Position numbers and translations under genes: made by a program. From AP-15 sp963814805 (lineage in GTDB: Bacteria; Pseudomonadota; Alphaproteobacteria; ATCC43930; CGMCC-115725), in NCBI GenBank assembly GCA_963814805.1, contig CAWFER010000011.1, forward strand, positions 62,001-126,000: a DNA stretch of 64,000 bases, given 5' to 3'. Below are positions 23,992 to 33,006 of the stretch, in pieces. Under the pieces are notes generated by a model. That model was given only the letters and a program-made list of their open reading frames with translations. It made no database searches and was not told the origin of the DNA. Position 1 is the stretch's first letter. Each line of letters opens with the position of its first letter.

Positions 23992-24113
23992 CCCCCAACC
24001 CTTCCCAGCCGGCACCGGCCGAAAAGGAAGGGACGCTGACACGCCGCGTCAGAGGGTCACGATTGAATGCGAAAACCGCCCCTCAGGGGGTCACTATCGC
24101 CCGCGAATTTACA

Positions 24114-24154
24114 CCTTGCTGCTGCAGGCGTTTTACGCGATCCGATCGGAGCGG
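24114..24154 (+). repeat. 41-bp direct repeat flanking IS21 (right copy)
   Basis: Second copy of the 41-bp segment at 21537-21577, starting directly at the right IS21 terminus. It differs by one base. Confidence 0.8.
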
Positions 24155-24644
24155 CAATTGGTTGACCGGCTCGACCACGACCTGTTGTTTCGCTGGTTTG
24201 TCGGGCTCGGCATCGAGGATCCGGTGTGGGACGCCACCACCTTCACCAAGAACCGCGACCGGCTGCTGGAGGGCGAGGCGGCCGGGCAATTTCTCGCCGC
24301 GATGCTGTCCCAAGCCATCAGCGCATGGCCGATGAAACAGAGCCGGGCCTCCTGGCCCGGCCCCTTACGAGCTGCGCGACAAGGCGGTGACCCCGCATGT
24401 TGCCCAGAACCAAAACGGCCGGCGCTCGGCGATCGACGGCCGCACCACCCGGCATCCCGGCTATGTGGTCTCCCAGCGTATCCGCAAACGGATCGAAGAG
24501 GCTTTCGGCTGGGCCAAAACGGTGGCCGGCTTGCGCAAGATGCGTCATCGCGGGCTGCCCAAGGTCGATTGGCAATTCACCCTCGCCATGGCCGCCTACG
24601 ATCTCGTCCGCCTGCCCAAATTGCTCGCCGAGCCCGTGTCGTGA
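24114..24644 (+). pseudogene. IS5-family transposase, C-terminal fragment with rearranged middle
   Basis: Transposase sequence resumes with LLLQAFYAIRSERQLVDRLD, VGLGIEDPVWDATTFTKNRDRLLEGEAAGQF and LAAMLSQ up to about 24315. A fragment of about 45 bp is then inverted relative to the native order, so the encoded residues (ISAWPMKQSRASWPG) are antisense of the native KGPGKEARLCFIGH segment. The C-terminal part then resumes in another frame (VTPHVAQNQNGRRSAIDGR, RIRKRIEEAFGWAKT) and stops at 24644. The first two catalytic Asp regions are lost. Confidence 0.8.
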
Positions 24645-24786
24645 CCGGCCATCACGCTCGCCGGCCAATATCCCCGCCCCACTCGCCACTTCGATGAAGA
24701 GCGCATCAAGAACTCATCGTAATCGCTCATGTCAAGCCGTCCGCAACCAGAAAAAACCGGAAAACTCTCTCTTTTTCAGCAGCCTG

Positions 24787-25379
24787 ATAGTGATCATGTT
24801 AGAGGGAGTGGGTGTTGGGGGGGGGGTTGCAGAAAATAACGATTTTACGTTGGTGACCAGATTAGCGGTGAGTAACGCGGCACCGGCGAGATAAGCAGGC
24901 GGCGTACTGGTGACTGCGCCGGCAATGGTACTCGCAGCTCCCGCAATCGCGCTTCCGACACCTGCACTCTGTTGTGTAATGGTTGCGAAGTCATCCCAGA
25001 TGGCTGTTCTTTAAGTCACCTGCAAGCAGTGACTAATCGCGCCGGCAACGACAATCGTCTCACAAGGGGTCGGATTCCAACCGGAGCCGCTGGCTCCATT
25101 ACTACTACCACCGCTCGCATATAGTTTCGTTCCCGGTTTATCAGGACAAATTGCCGAGCGAATGGTTGACTCAGTTGCGCTCGACGCAGCCGCGGGCTGA
25201 GGCGCCTGCGTCGGTTGTGGTCGCGGTGGCACGGACCCCTGACCGGAGACGCAGGACGAAGGGGAGAGGCAGCTCGCGGACGAATAGACCTGATCGAAAG
25301 GAGATTGATACCCAGATGTTGTACCGCCAGCGATTAAGGGGACGAGATAGACCGCACTCCTTTTTGGTGAAATGTGCAT
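24787..25379 (-). pseudogene. N-terminal fragment of the low-GC secreted protein gene split by IS elements
   Basis: The gene starts at ATG 25379 behind GGGAGAGG. It encodes a short hydrophobic stretch (AVYLVPLIAGG), Ser/Cys/Pro-rich sequence (SCLSPSSCVSGQGS, PPRPQPTQAPQPAAASS) and ends at an in-frame TAA at 25011. The same frame stays open past that stop: IWDDFATITQQSAG, GSAIAGAASTIAGAVTSTPP, AYLAGAALLTANLVTNVKS and a Pro/Thr linker PPPTPTPS up to the IS boundary. This Ala/Gly-rich plus Pro-rich layout would suit a linker before the OmpA-like domain at 20759-21271. The linker is coded by a run of ten C residues (G10 at 24817-24826 on the plus strand), so its length is uncertain. Confidence 0.45.
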
Positions 25380-25687
25380 TGCCCTCTCCCTACCTGCTGA
25401 CCTGGGCCGGCCGCTTCGGACCGGTCTCAGTCGCCTGTTCGTCCAACTTAAGATTAATCATCTCATGAAGGTCAAGCCTGACTTGATAAAAATTCGGCGG
25501 ATGCCGGGGTCGGGATGATCCCCCCGGCCGCGCAGGTGCCGCGAAAAGTGCAGAAATCCGTGGAGGCCCAGACCGGGTTGGTGCGGTCGCGATTTTCCGG
25601 CGTCCCCGCCCGGATATCGCAGCCGCAATGTTTTCAGGATAATCTCGCGCGACTGCCTCGATCCTGTTTTCTACCATAGGAAACCCC
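25380..25687. other. Intergenic region without a supported gene
   Basis: This 308-bp stretch lies between the divergent starts of the broken secreted-protein gene and the multicopper oxidase. Frames that cross it have no start site or family resemblance. It presumably holds both promoters. I see no clear hairpin or operator. Confidence 0.5.
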
Positions 25688-27128
25688 ATGCCGACCCGCC
25701 GCGCCGTGCTGACCACCGCTCTTGCCGCGGCGGCGGCCATCCGGCCTCGCCTGAGCGACGCGCAAGCCGAGCCGGGGCAAACCGTGCTGCGGCTGCAGCG
25801 GACGGCGATCGAGGTCAACGGCAAGGCGGCTTCGGTCTATGACATCCGACAGCCCAATGGAAATTCGGGCATCACCACCCATGTCGGCGATTGGTTTCGG
25901 GTGCGGGTCGAGAACGGCATCGGCCGGCCGAGCCTCGTTCATTGGCATGGCCTCGCCCCGCCCTGGCAGCAGGATGGGGTGCCGGGCATCTCCGGCCCGC
26001 CGATCCCGGCCGGCGGCCATGCCGATTACGACTTTCCGCTGGCCTTTGGCGGCACCTTCTGGATGCACTCGCACCAGGGATTTCAGGAGCAGCAGCTGCT
26101 GTCGGCGCCGCTGATCATCCGCGATGGGCGCGACCAGCCGGGCCTGCAGGAAATCGTGCTGATGCTCGAAGATTTCAGCTTTACCCCGCCCGCGCAGATC
26201 TTCGCCAATCTGAAAAAAGGCGCGTCGATGCCGGGGATGGGTTTGGGAGGCGGCACGGCGCCGATGGCCGGCATGAACGGCATGAACGGGATGGCCCAGG
26301 CCGGGCCGACCGGCGCGCCCGACCTCAACGATGTCGCCTACGACGCCTTTCTCGCCAACCGCCGCACCCTCGCCGACCCGGAGGTCGTCAAGGTCGAGCC
26401 CGGCGGGCAGGTGCTGCTGCGGGTGATCAACGCCTCGTCGATGTCGGGCTACCATTTCGATCTGGGCCGGCTCGACGGCCGGCTGATCGCGGTCGACGGG
26501 ACATTGGTGCAGCCGATCAAAGGGCGGCGTTTCCCGATCAACGTCGCCCAGCGGCTCGACATCGTGCTGACGATCCCGCGCGGCGCCGCGGCGTATCCGC
26601 TTTTGGCCACGGTTGAGGGCGAGCGAAACCGCACCGGCATCGTGCTCGCCGCCGGCAGGGCGCCGATCACCCGCATCGCGGCTCAAGGGCGTTGGCGCGG
26701 CGCCGGCGATCACAATGGAGCTGGAAAGCCGGTTGCGCGCGCTGGAGCCGCTCGCCCCGCGCCGCCCCGACCGGGTTCACTCGATCGACCTGACCGGCGA
26801 GATGTCGAAATACATCTGGTCGATTAACGGCGTCGTGTGGAACCCGCAGGTCCCGCCATTGCCGATCGCCAAGGGCGAGCGGGTCGCCCTGGTGATGACC
26901 AACTCGACCGGGATGCCGCACCCGATGCACCTGCACGGCCATCGGTTTCAGGTGGTCGAGATCGGCGGCGTGCGGTTTCCGGGGGCGGTGCGCGACACTG
27001 TGAGGGTGCCGCCGGCGCAGCGCGTCGTGGCCGAATTCGACGCCAACAACCCCGGCTGGTGGGCCTTTCACTGCCACATGCTGTACCACATGGCGGCCGG
27101 CATGTTCACGACCTTCCGTTACGTTTGA
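25688..27128 (+). CDS. Multicopper oxidase, periplasmic (frame break)
   Basis: Laccase/CopA-type oxidase of about 479 residues, starting at ATG 25688 behind AGGA. A twin-arginine-like leader (PTRRAVLTTALAAAAA) ends near LSDAQA. Copper ligands are all present: HWHG and HSHQG in the first cupredoxin domain, and HPMHLHGH and HCHMLYHM in the last. A Met/Gly-rich loop (GMGLGGGTAPMAGMNGMNGMA) suggests copper handling. The frame breaks near 26687, after RAPITRIA, and resumes as RLKGVGAAPAITMELESRL. Likely roles are copper resistance or oxidation of phenols and metals; a single missing base would restore it. Confidence 0.88.
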
Positions 27129-27170
27129 TCGCCGTAGCCGATTTTCGCCTCCTGTACGATGCGGGCCCGA

Positions 27171-27566
27171 TTATTTCGGCTGGATTGCGGGGTTGCCGCC
27201 GGGGCTGCCGGGCGGCGGAATGATCGGGGTGCGGCTCACACCCTGGTTCGGCGGCGACACGACGCCCCGGTCATGGGTCGGCGGCGGGCGGATCACCCCG
27301 CCCGACCGGCTGAGGTCGTGACTCAGCGAGCCGGATGCGGCGTCCGAATTCGATTGCGCTTGCGGCGCGGCCTGGCCGGCATTGCCGGCCTCCGGCGCGG
27401 CCTGGCTGTTGTCGGCCGGGCTCGGGTCGGCCGGGCTCGAATTGGTGGCGGCGCTGGTTTTCTCGCCTTGCGGCTGCGCTCCGGCCGCGCCGAAATTGGC
27501 GCACAGCAACATGGCTGCGATCAGCGCGCGGGTGATGGTCTGGCATTGCCTCTCCCTTCGTCCCAA
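27171..27566 (-). CDS. Small secreted Pro/Ser-rich protein of unknown function
   Basis: About 125 residues with a hydrophobic leader (ALIAAMLLCANFGAAGAQ), a low-complexity Ala/Ser/Pro/Asn section, and an ending IIPPPGSPGGNPAIQPK that I recognise as recurrent in alphaproteobacterial secreted hypotheticals. It converges on the multicopper oxidase. The only in-frame start is TTG 27566, which lies before the best ribosome-binding site (GGGAGAGG). An ATG just after that site is one base out of frame, so a start-proximal indel is possible. Confidence 0.5.
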   Translation of the reverse strand: MGRRERQCQTITRALIAAMLLCANFGAAGAQPQGEKTSAATNSSPADPSPADNSQAAPEAGNAGQAAPQAQSNSDAASGSLSHDLSRSGGVIRPPPTHDRGVVSPPNQGVSRTPIIPPPGSPGGNPAIQPK

Positions 27567-27658
27567 GGCTCACCTTCCCTTGAGGCACGCTTGCGCGCCG
27601 GGAAAGTTTCCTCGGGTGGAGCTTTTGCGGGCTGATCGGGTTGCCGAAGAACGGCCGG

Positions 27659-28985
27659 TCAGGCGGTTTGCGGCAGCCTTACCCGCGCGACCAGCACGGC
27701 CGAAAGGCCGAACCACAACGCGGCGATCGCGAAAGCGAACGCATAGGCGACGCGCGCCGAGACCGCGAGCCTGGCGCCGGTGATCAGCCACCCGGTCAGG
27801 GCCGGACCGAGAATCTGCGGCAATACCAGGGCCACATGCCAGATCCCCATGTCCTTGCCGGCGTCCTCGCTTTTCGGCAGCACTTTCAGAGCCAAGGCCC
27901 AATCGACCGCCTGATAGGCGCCCCAGCCGGCGAAGTAGACGAGAAACACCGGCGCGGTCAGGGCGATGCCGGGGTGAAAGGCGATCAGCGCATAGGCGAG
28001 CGCCGCCGCGGCCATCAGCCAATTGGCGGCGCGCACGACGCCGACGATGCCGAAGCGATCAGCGAGGCGCGCGGCCAGGAGGCTCGCCGGTATGCCGAGC
28101 AAGGCGCCCGCTCCGAGCAGCATCGGCAACATCTTGGCGGGCTCGGCGACGCCGATCACATCGCGCAGGTAATACAACAGAAACGTCAGCACCGACCACA
28201 CGCCGAGATTGGCGAAGAGGCGGCTGACCAGCACCCAGTAGAAATCGCGGTGCGCGGCAGGGCTGAGCCAGAACGAGCGCAAGAAAGCCCCGAACTCGAA
28301 GCGGCGGCGGCTGCCGGGGCCGGGCGGCTCGCGCACCCCCCGCAGGGTCAGCGCCAGACAGGCGAGATTGACCGCGATCAGCGCGGCGATCGCCGGCGCC
28401 GGGCGGCCGTGGACATAGAGCGCGACCGCGATGGCGTTGCCGGTAAAGGCGCCGAGGATGCTCATGATGTTCATCCAGGCGCTGGCCCTGGCCTGCTCGG
28501 CCGCTGGCGCGACATCGGGAATGAGGCCGGCATAGGGGCCGCATGCCCAGTTCCACCAGAACTGCAAATTCACATAGGCGAGCAGATAAACCATCAGATT
28601 GCCGGCGGCGGCGGCCGGGACCAGCAGCGCCAAGCCGACGCAGGTCGCCGATCATCCCGGCGATCAAAAACGGGCGGCGGCGCCCGCTCGGGCGGTGCCC
28701 GCGATCGGAGAGCGCGCCGGCGACCGGCGCCATGATCAGCGCCATCAGCGCGCCGATCGCCAGGATCGTGCCGCTGATCCCCTCCTTGACCGCGGCATCG
28801 GGCCCGAGGATCGTCGCCACCTGATCCGGCGCGATGACCGGCGCCACGGTCAGCCAGTTGGCAAACAGCGCGAACCACAGCAAGGACACGGCGATCTGGC
28901 CCGACAGCGCCAGCCGGACCGGTGGTTGGCCGGACGCCGGCCGTTGCTGCGACGCAGCGATGGCGGCGCCAGGTCCGTCGATCAT
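27659..28985 (-). CDS. MFS transporter, sugar/GPH-like (frame break)
   Basis: Twelve-helix permease of about 440 residues. It starts at ATG 28985 behind GAGGAGA. The first part has LLWFALFANWLTVAPVI and loop 2-3 GALSDRGHRPSGRRRPFL, as in GPH/SLC45-like carriers. Near 28640 the frame changes (GMIGDLR to GLALLVPAAAAGNLMVYL) and the rest continues to FGLSAVLVARVRLPQTA at 27659, including ADRFGIVGVVRAANWLM. One base restores it. It is divergent from the quinone oxidoreductase with about 115 bp between starts. Substrate is unknown. Confidence 0.8.
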
Positions 28986-29102
28986 CTCGTCTCCTCAGCC
29001 GCGGCGCAGCATGCCGAAATTTCCGGCTGGTGTTAAACGCGCTGGCGCGCGGCGGCCCAGTCAGGGCAAGCTTTGGCTTTGCGGCGTAGCGGAGGTCGGG
29101 CG

Positions 29103-30077
29103 ATGAAGGCGGTCGTGTGCGAGGCGTTCGGCGGTCCCGAAGTGCTGGCGCTGCGCGAGATGCCCGAACCGCCGCCGCCGCAAGCGGGCGAGGTCCAGGT
29201 GCGGATCCGGGCGCGCGGCATCCAATATGTCGACGTGCTGATGCTGGCCGGAAAATACCAGTTCCGGCCGGAGCCGCCGTTCATTCCTGGCAACGAGGGG
29301 GCCGGCGAAGTCGTCGCGGCGGGGTCCGGCGTAACCCGCTTCAAGCCCGGCGACCGGGTGATGAGCCGGCACCGGCTCGGCGCGTTCGCCGAATTGGCCA
29401 ATGCCGCCGCCGAGAGTTGCGACCCGGCGCCGGCGGCGCTCAGCCTCGACCAGGCGGCGGTGTTCCGCGGCGCCTACACCACCGCCTATCACGCGCTGTT
29501 GCAGCGCGGCCGGCTCGAGGCCGGCGACCGGGTGCTGATCCATGGCGCGGCCGGCGGCATCGGCCTGCCGGCGATCCAGATCGCCAAGCTGTTCGGCGCG
29601 ATGGTCATCGCCACCGCCAGCACCGAAGAAAAGCGCGCCGTCTGTCTGGCCGAGGGCGCCGACCACGCGATCCCCTACGAGGGCGGGTTCCGCGACCAGG
29701 TCATGGAGCTGACCCAAGGCCGCGGCGTCGACATCATCTACGACCCGGTCAACGGCCCGACATTCGAGGAGTCGCTGCGCTGCCTCGCCTGGAGCGGGCG
29801 CATCCTGATCCTGGGGTTTCTCGGCGGCGCCCCGGCGCTGGCCCGCACCAACTATCTGCTGATCAAGGGCGTCGAGGCGATCGGCGTACGCATCGGCGGG
29901 CTCATCGAGAACCATCCGGAAATCGCCGCCGCCAACACCAGGGCACTGCTCGACCTCGCCGCGGAGGGCAAGCTCCAGCCGCGCATCTGGCGCCGCTACC
30001 CTCTCGCGCAGGCGGCCCAGGCGACACAGGCGCTGATCGATCGCGCGGTTATCGGCAAGGCGGTGCTGTGCGACTGA
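29103..30077 (+). CDS. Zinc-independent quinone oxidoreductase / NADPH:quinone reductase-like MDR protein
   Basis: Medium-chain dehydrogenase/reductase of 324 residues; the start at 29103 is backed by GGAGG 8 nt upstream. The GroES-like N-terminus (VRIRARGIQYVDVLMLAGKY) lacks catalytic zinc ligands. PFIPGNEGAGEV and the Rossmann motif HGAAGGIGLPAIQIAKLFGA are typical of QOR enzymes, followed by VDIIYDPVNG. It reduces quinones or enones with NADPH. The C-terminus IDRAVIGKAVL is the usual QOR ending. Confidence 0.88.
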   Translation: MKAVVCEAFGGPEVLALREMPEPPPPQAGEVQVRIRARGIQYVDVLMLAGKYQFRPEPPFIPGNEGAGEVVAAGSGVTRFKPGDRVMSRHRLGAFAELANAAAESCDPAPAALSLDQAAVFRGAYTTAYHALLQRGRLEAGDRVLIHGAAGGIGLPAIQIAKLFGAMVIATASTEEKRAVCLAEGADHAIPYEGGFRDQVMELTQGRGVDIIYDPVNGPTFEESLRCLAWSGRILILGFLGGAPALARTNYLLIKGVEAIGVRIGGLIENHPEIAAANTRALLDLAAEGKLQPRIWRRYPLAQAAQATQALIDRAVIGKAVLCD

Positions 30078-30095
30078 ACTATCTCCGGCTGCGGC

Positions 30096-31760
30096 TCAAT
30101 GCGCACCCGCCACTCTATGTTTGCGATATCGCGGCGGGCATGGCCGAACCAATGGAGCGTATCGTCCTGGAGCGATGATGCCCGTTGGATCGAGGGCCGA
30201 TTTTATCGCCGCGACCATCTCCCAACAGGGCGCTTCGGAGTCGGTCAACCAACTCATCGACCCGATGCCCAGGCGGTAGGGCAGAAACCCCTCTTTCCGG
30301 CCGGCTTCCAGCAAAGCGCGATAGCAAGATTGGGCATTTGCGGTCTGGTTCGCGTCGCGGCGGTCGAACAGCAATGGCGCCGAACTGTCGAAGCACCGGT
30401 CGGATAGGCTCGTCAAAGTGATTAGCGGTTCGATTCCGTGACCGGCGCAGATATCGCCGACGACGGATACATACCGTCTGACCCGGTCGGGCGTCATTGG
30501 CACCAGCGGCGAGTACCAGATCAGTCCGCAGCCATCGCGCGCGGGATCGAGCGCGGCGTCGGGGCGGGGCGGGGTCGCCGATCTCCAGTACGCCAGCGGC
30601 AAGGCGACCCGGCTGGGCTTGCCCGTGATCAACTGCATCGCGCCATCGAGCGCGCGCGCCCTGCGCGCCAATCGGCCGCGGCGCAGCAGCGGAATATGAT
30701 GGAGGAAGCGGTTGAGGCCCGCGGCGCGGCCGGGACTAAAAAAATCCAGTCGACTCGCCGCCGGCTTCAAAATCCGGCGGACCGCGCGCCGCGCCACGGT
30801 GACGATTTCGGCCTCGCCGTAGAGCGCCCCCAGCCCAGTCCACGCCGAAATCCGATACGTGTCGGCGAGTTTGGCGATCAGCCCGGCGGGGAGTATTCCG
30901 CTTGCGCCGATTTCGGCCCGCGGATAGGGCTCGATCATGGCCAGCACCCGCCGCGCGTTCATCAGGTTGATCGAACCGACGACGCCGCCGAGGCTTCGCA
31001 GAATTCGCCGGACCGCCGCGACCGCCGGTTCGAGGCCGGCATCCTGCCCGATGCCGAAAAAAAACGCCTCGGTCCGCTCGGGCCGCGCGGCTAAGGCGAT
31101 CGTCATCCGGGTGACGATGGCGAAATTGCCTTGGGCGAACAGACCGTCGAGATAGGGTCCCACACCCCATTTGAAGGCCCGGTCGACCGCGGCGCCGCCC
31201 AGTTCGCTCAACGCCGAGCGGTAGATGCGGCCGTTCGGCAAGACCGCCTCGATGGCGGTGACCGCGGCAAAATGATCGGCGTAGGGGGTGATGCCGTAGC
31301 CGCGTTCAAGCGCGTTGCCGACCAGGCTGCAATCGGGCCCCGCTCCGGTCACCGGAACCAGAAACGGGAGCGCGTTGCGTTCGAGGTAGTCGTGGAGGCG
31401 CTGCTGGGTGACCCCGGGCTCGACGGTGACCAGGCCCAGTTCGCCATCCATGTCGACGATCCGGTCGAGGCCGGACAGGTCGACGACGACGCACCCATCG
31501 GTCGCCGGAACGGCGCTGCCGTATCCCCAATTATGGCCGGTGCTGATCGGGTAGAGCGGGACGCCATGGCGCCGGGCGACGCCGACAATGGCGACGATCT
31601 CCTCGACGTTGCGCGGCAGGAGCGCCGCCGGGATCGCGCGCTCGACGCCAATCGTGCAGATGCCGTAGCGTTGCTGCGCCGCAGCGCCTTCGAGCACCGC
31701 TGGCTCTCCAATGCGAGCGCGCCACTCCCGCATCGCCAAAAGCAGGCTCTCGGCGTCCAT
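30096..31760 (-). CDS. FAD-linked oxidase, vanillyl-alcohol oxidase / 4-cresol dehydrogenase-like
   Basis: A 554-residue flavoprotein starting at ATG 31760 behind GAGG. The PCMH FAD domain includes PRNVEEIVAIVGVARRHGVP, YPISTGHNWGYGSA and TVEPGVTQQRLHDYL. The substrate domain follows, with GNFAIVTRMTIALAARPE and the C-terminal AIKSALDPTGIIAPGRYAP. VAO/4-cresol dehydrogenase members oxidise para-alkyl phenols. A cytochrome partner gene as in 4-cresol dehydrogenase is not adjacent, so an oxidase type is equally possible. It converges on the quinone oxidoreductase. Confidence 0.85.
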   Translation of the reverse strand: MDAESLLLAMREWRARIGEPAVLEGAAAQQRYGICTIGVERAIPAALLPRNVEEIVAIVGVARRHGVPLYPISTGHNWGYGSAVPATDGCVVVDLSGLDRIVDMDGELGLVTVEPGVTQQRLHDYLERNALPFLVPVTGAGPDCSLVGNALERGYGITPYADHFAAVTAIEAVLPNGRIYRSALSELGGAAVDRAFKWGVGPYLDGLFAQGNFAIVTRMTIALAARPERTEAFFFGIGQDAGLEPAVAAVRRILRSLGGVVGSINLMNARRVLAMIEPYPRAEIGASGILPAGLIAKLADTYRISAWTGLGALYGEAEIVTVARRAVRRILKPAASRLDFFSPGRAAGLNRFLHHIPLLRRGRLARRARALDGAMQLITGKPSRVALPLAYWRSATPPRPDAALDPARDGCGLIWYSPLVPMTPDRVRRYVSVVGDICAGHGIEPLITLTSLSDRCFDSSAPLLFDRRDANQTANAQSCYRALLEAGRKEGFLPYRLGIGSMSWLTDSEAPCWEMVAAIKSALDPTGIIAPGRYAPLVRPCPPRYRKHRVAGAH

Positions 31761-32000
31761 CGGCCTCGTTAGATCAAAATAATGATAACTGTCGGAGAAT
31801 TTTACAGCACCCGGCAGCCGCCTGGTCGCCGCCCCGCCGGCCCGGCGCCCGACAGCCGGCCGAACCGGTTCACGTCGACATCGAATAAATCAGTTGTGAC
31901 AGTCGCTTGCGTGCGAGCCGCGACCAACCGCCGCGCCCGGGCCGGCGCTGCCGGCGGGCGGCGCCTCATTGTAAGAAAAACCGACTGCGCTGGTCGACGG

Positions 32001-32945
32001 TCACCCGCCCTTACGCCCGCGCACCCGCGCCAGGGATGCCAAACCCAGCAACGCCGTCCCCAACAGCGCGAGCGAGCCCGGCTCCGGGAGCGGGGCCGCG
32101 CGTCCAGGATCGCTGCTGATCAGGCCGACGATGTCGCTTGGTCCGCTCCATGCGGTGGCGCCGCCATGGGCGAAACTATTGCTCAACCGAACATCAGGCG
32201 TGTCTGGAAGAGGATTATTGTTGGGGTCCAGGGTGAAGAAGTTGTCGTTAAGCGCCGCACTCCACGCTCCGGGATCGGCAGTATTGACAGACAGATAGCT
32301 TTGAGCGGTGCCATCGCTGGTCGCGGGATTTACCGGCGACACGATCGTGGATGTCATATCGGCGGCCGTGTTGGCTCCGTAAACGAAGTCAAGCTGGGCG
32401 AGGAAGGTGCAGTTTGCGGTATTGCCGCTGGCGCAGGTGAAACCGGTATATTGGTTCTGGGCGGTGCGTTTGGCGAGGTTCGCGCTGCTGGAAATTTCTG
32501 TCCCAACATTCTGGCTGCTGCCGGTAAAGCCGTAGAGATCGAGCACGCCGCCCGACGCCAAGGCTGGTGGACCGCTAGAATCTATGTGGATGCCGTAAAA
32601 AATTCCGAGTATCTGCTCGCCGCCATTCTGACCATTGACGAATAAGGTTGGGCCGCCGCCCTGTATGTCCGAGCCGATCGGGGACTGAACTGTGCCCTGT
32701 TGAATGCTGGAAATTTCAACAATACCCCAATTGCCTTCGGTCCCGGCAGCGTTGATCGCCGAGTAGGGAGCCGCATTGTTGGGGCCTGTTATGTCGTTGC
32801 TTGCCGAGAATTGTTCGTCATCGTTTAGGTGAATTTGAATCGGTCCAACCGGCGGAGCCAGGAACGGGGTCGCATTGGCCAATCCGCTGCCGGCGAGCAA
32901 AGCGGTAACCAGCGCCGTTCCTGCCAGCAGATGATGGTGTCTCAA
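32001..32945 (-). CDS. PEP-CTERM sorting-domain protein (first)
   Basis: A secreted protein of about 314 residues. The C-terminus has the PEP-CTERM signal: LPEPGSLALLGTALLGLASL followed by ARVRGRKGG, i.e. PEP motif, transmembrane helix and basic tail. The N-terminus has a signal peptide ending GSGLANA. The middle is Ser/Thr/Asn/Gly-rich with no known fold. I choose the TTG at 32945 (encoding RHHHLLAGTALVTALL) because GGGAGA lies 7 nt upstream and because the GTG at 32975 would sit right at the predicted transcription start of the sigma-54 promoter at 32990-33005. The protein would be processed by an exosortase and exported to the surface or matrix. Confidence 0.82.
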   Translation of the reverse strand: MRHHHLLAGTALVTALLAGSGLANATPFLAPPVGPIQIHLNDDEQFSASNDITGPNNAAPYSAINAAGTEGNWGIVEISSIQQGTVQSPIGSDIQGGGPTLFVNGQNGGEQILGIFYGIHIDSSGPPALASGGVLDLYGFTGSSQNVGTEISSSANLAKRTAQNQYTGFTCASGNTANCTFLAQLDFVYGANTAADMTSTIVSPVNPATSDGTAQSYLSVNTADPGAWSAALNDNFFTLDPNNNPLPDTPDVRLSNSFAHGGATAWSGPSDIVGLISSDPGRAAPLPEPGSLALLGTALLGLASLARVRGRKGG

Positions 32946-32989
32946 TTTCTGTCTCCCGCAAAAGGCATTTACCACGATGCAAATATCCC

Positions 32990-33005
32990 AGCAACTTTCG
33001 GGCCA
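32990..33005 (-). promoter_or_regulatory. Sigma-54 (-24/-12) promoter of the first PEP-CTERM gene
   Basis: On the minus strand the sequence is TGGCCCGAAAGTTGCT, matching the sigma-54 consensus TGGCACG-N4-TTGCW with one change and exact spacing. It would start transcription near 32978, giving a leader of about 30 nt with the GGGAGA ribosome site before TTG 32945. A 7-bp dyad TACCAAA-N6-TTTGGTA lies directly upstream (33007-33026). Confidence 0.7.
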
Positions 33006-33006
33006 C

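Larger units (their letters stand above)
21578..24113. mobile_element. IS21-family insertion sequence inside the IS5-family element
   Basis: The termini resemble each other: TGTCAAATCGCTTGC then GACCCCC on the left, and TGTAAATTCGCGGGC then GACCCCC on the complement of the right. Sub-terminal repeats with TTTTCGC and CCAATCG/TCAATCG follow on both sides, as usual for IS21 ends. It carries istA and istB on the minus strand. It is flanked by a 41-bp direct repeat, much longer than normal IS21 target duplications. Confidence 0.8.
21276..24786. mobile_element. IS5-family element, disrupted by a nested IS21 element
   Basis: The outer boundaries are 15-bp terminal inverted repeats CAGGCTGCTGAAAAA at 21276 (left) and its complement ending at 24786 (right). 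The flanks are CTAG on the left (21272-21275) and ATAG on the right (24787-24790), one mismatch from the CTAG target duplication seen for the related element at 52.8 kb. The transposase is split into an N-terminal piece (21344-21577) and a C-terminal piece (24114-24644) by the IS21 element, and its middle is also replaced by an inverted fragment. Confidence 0.75.

Noticed and set aside
31782..32645. A 287-codon plus-strand frame
   Set aside because: It is antisense to the PEP-CTERM protein, whose signal peptide and sorting tail are clear.
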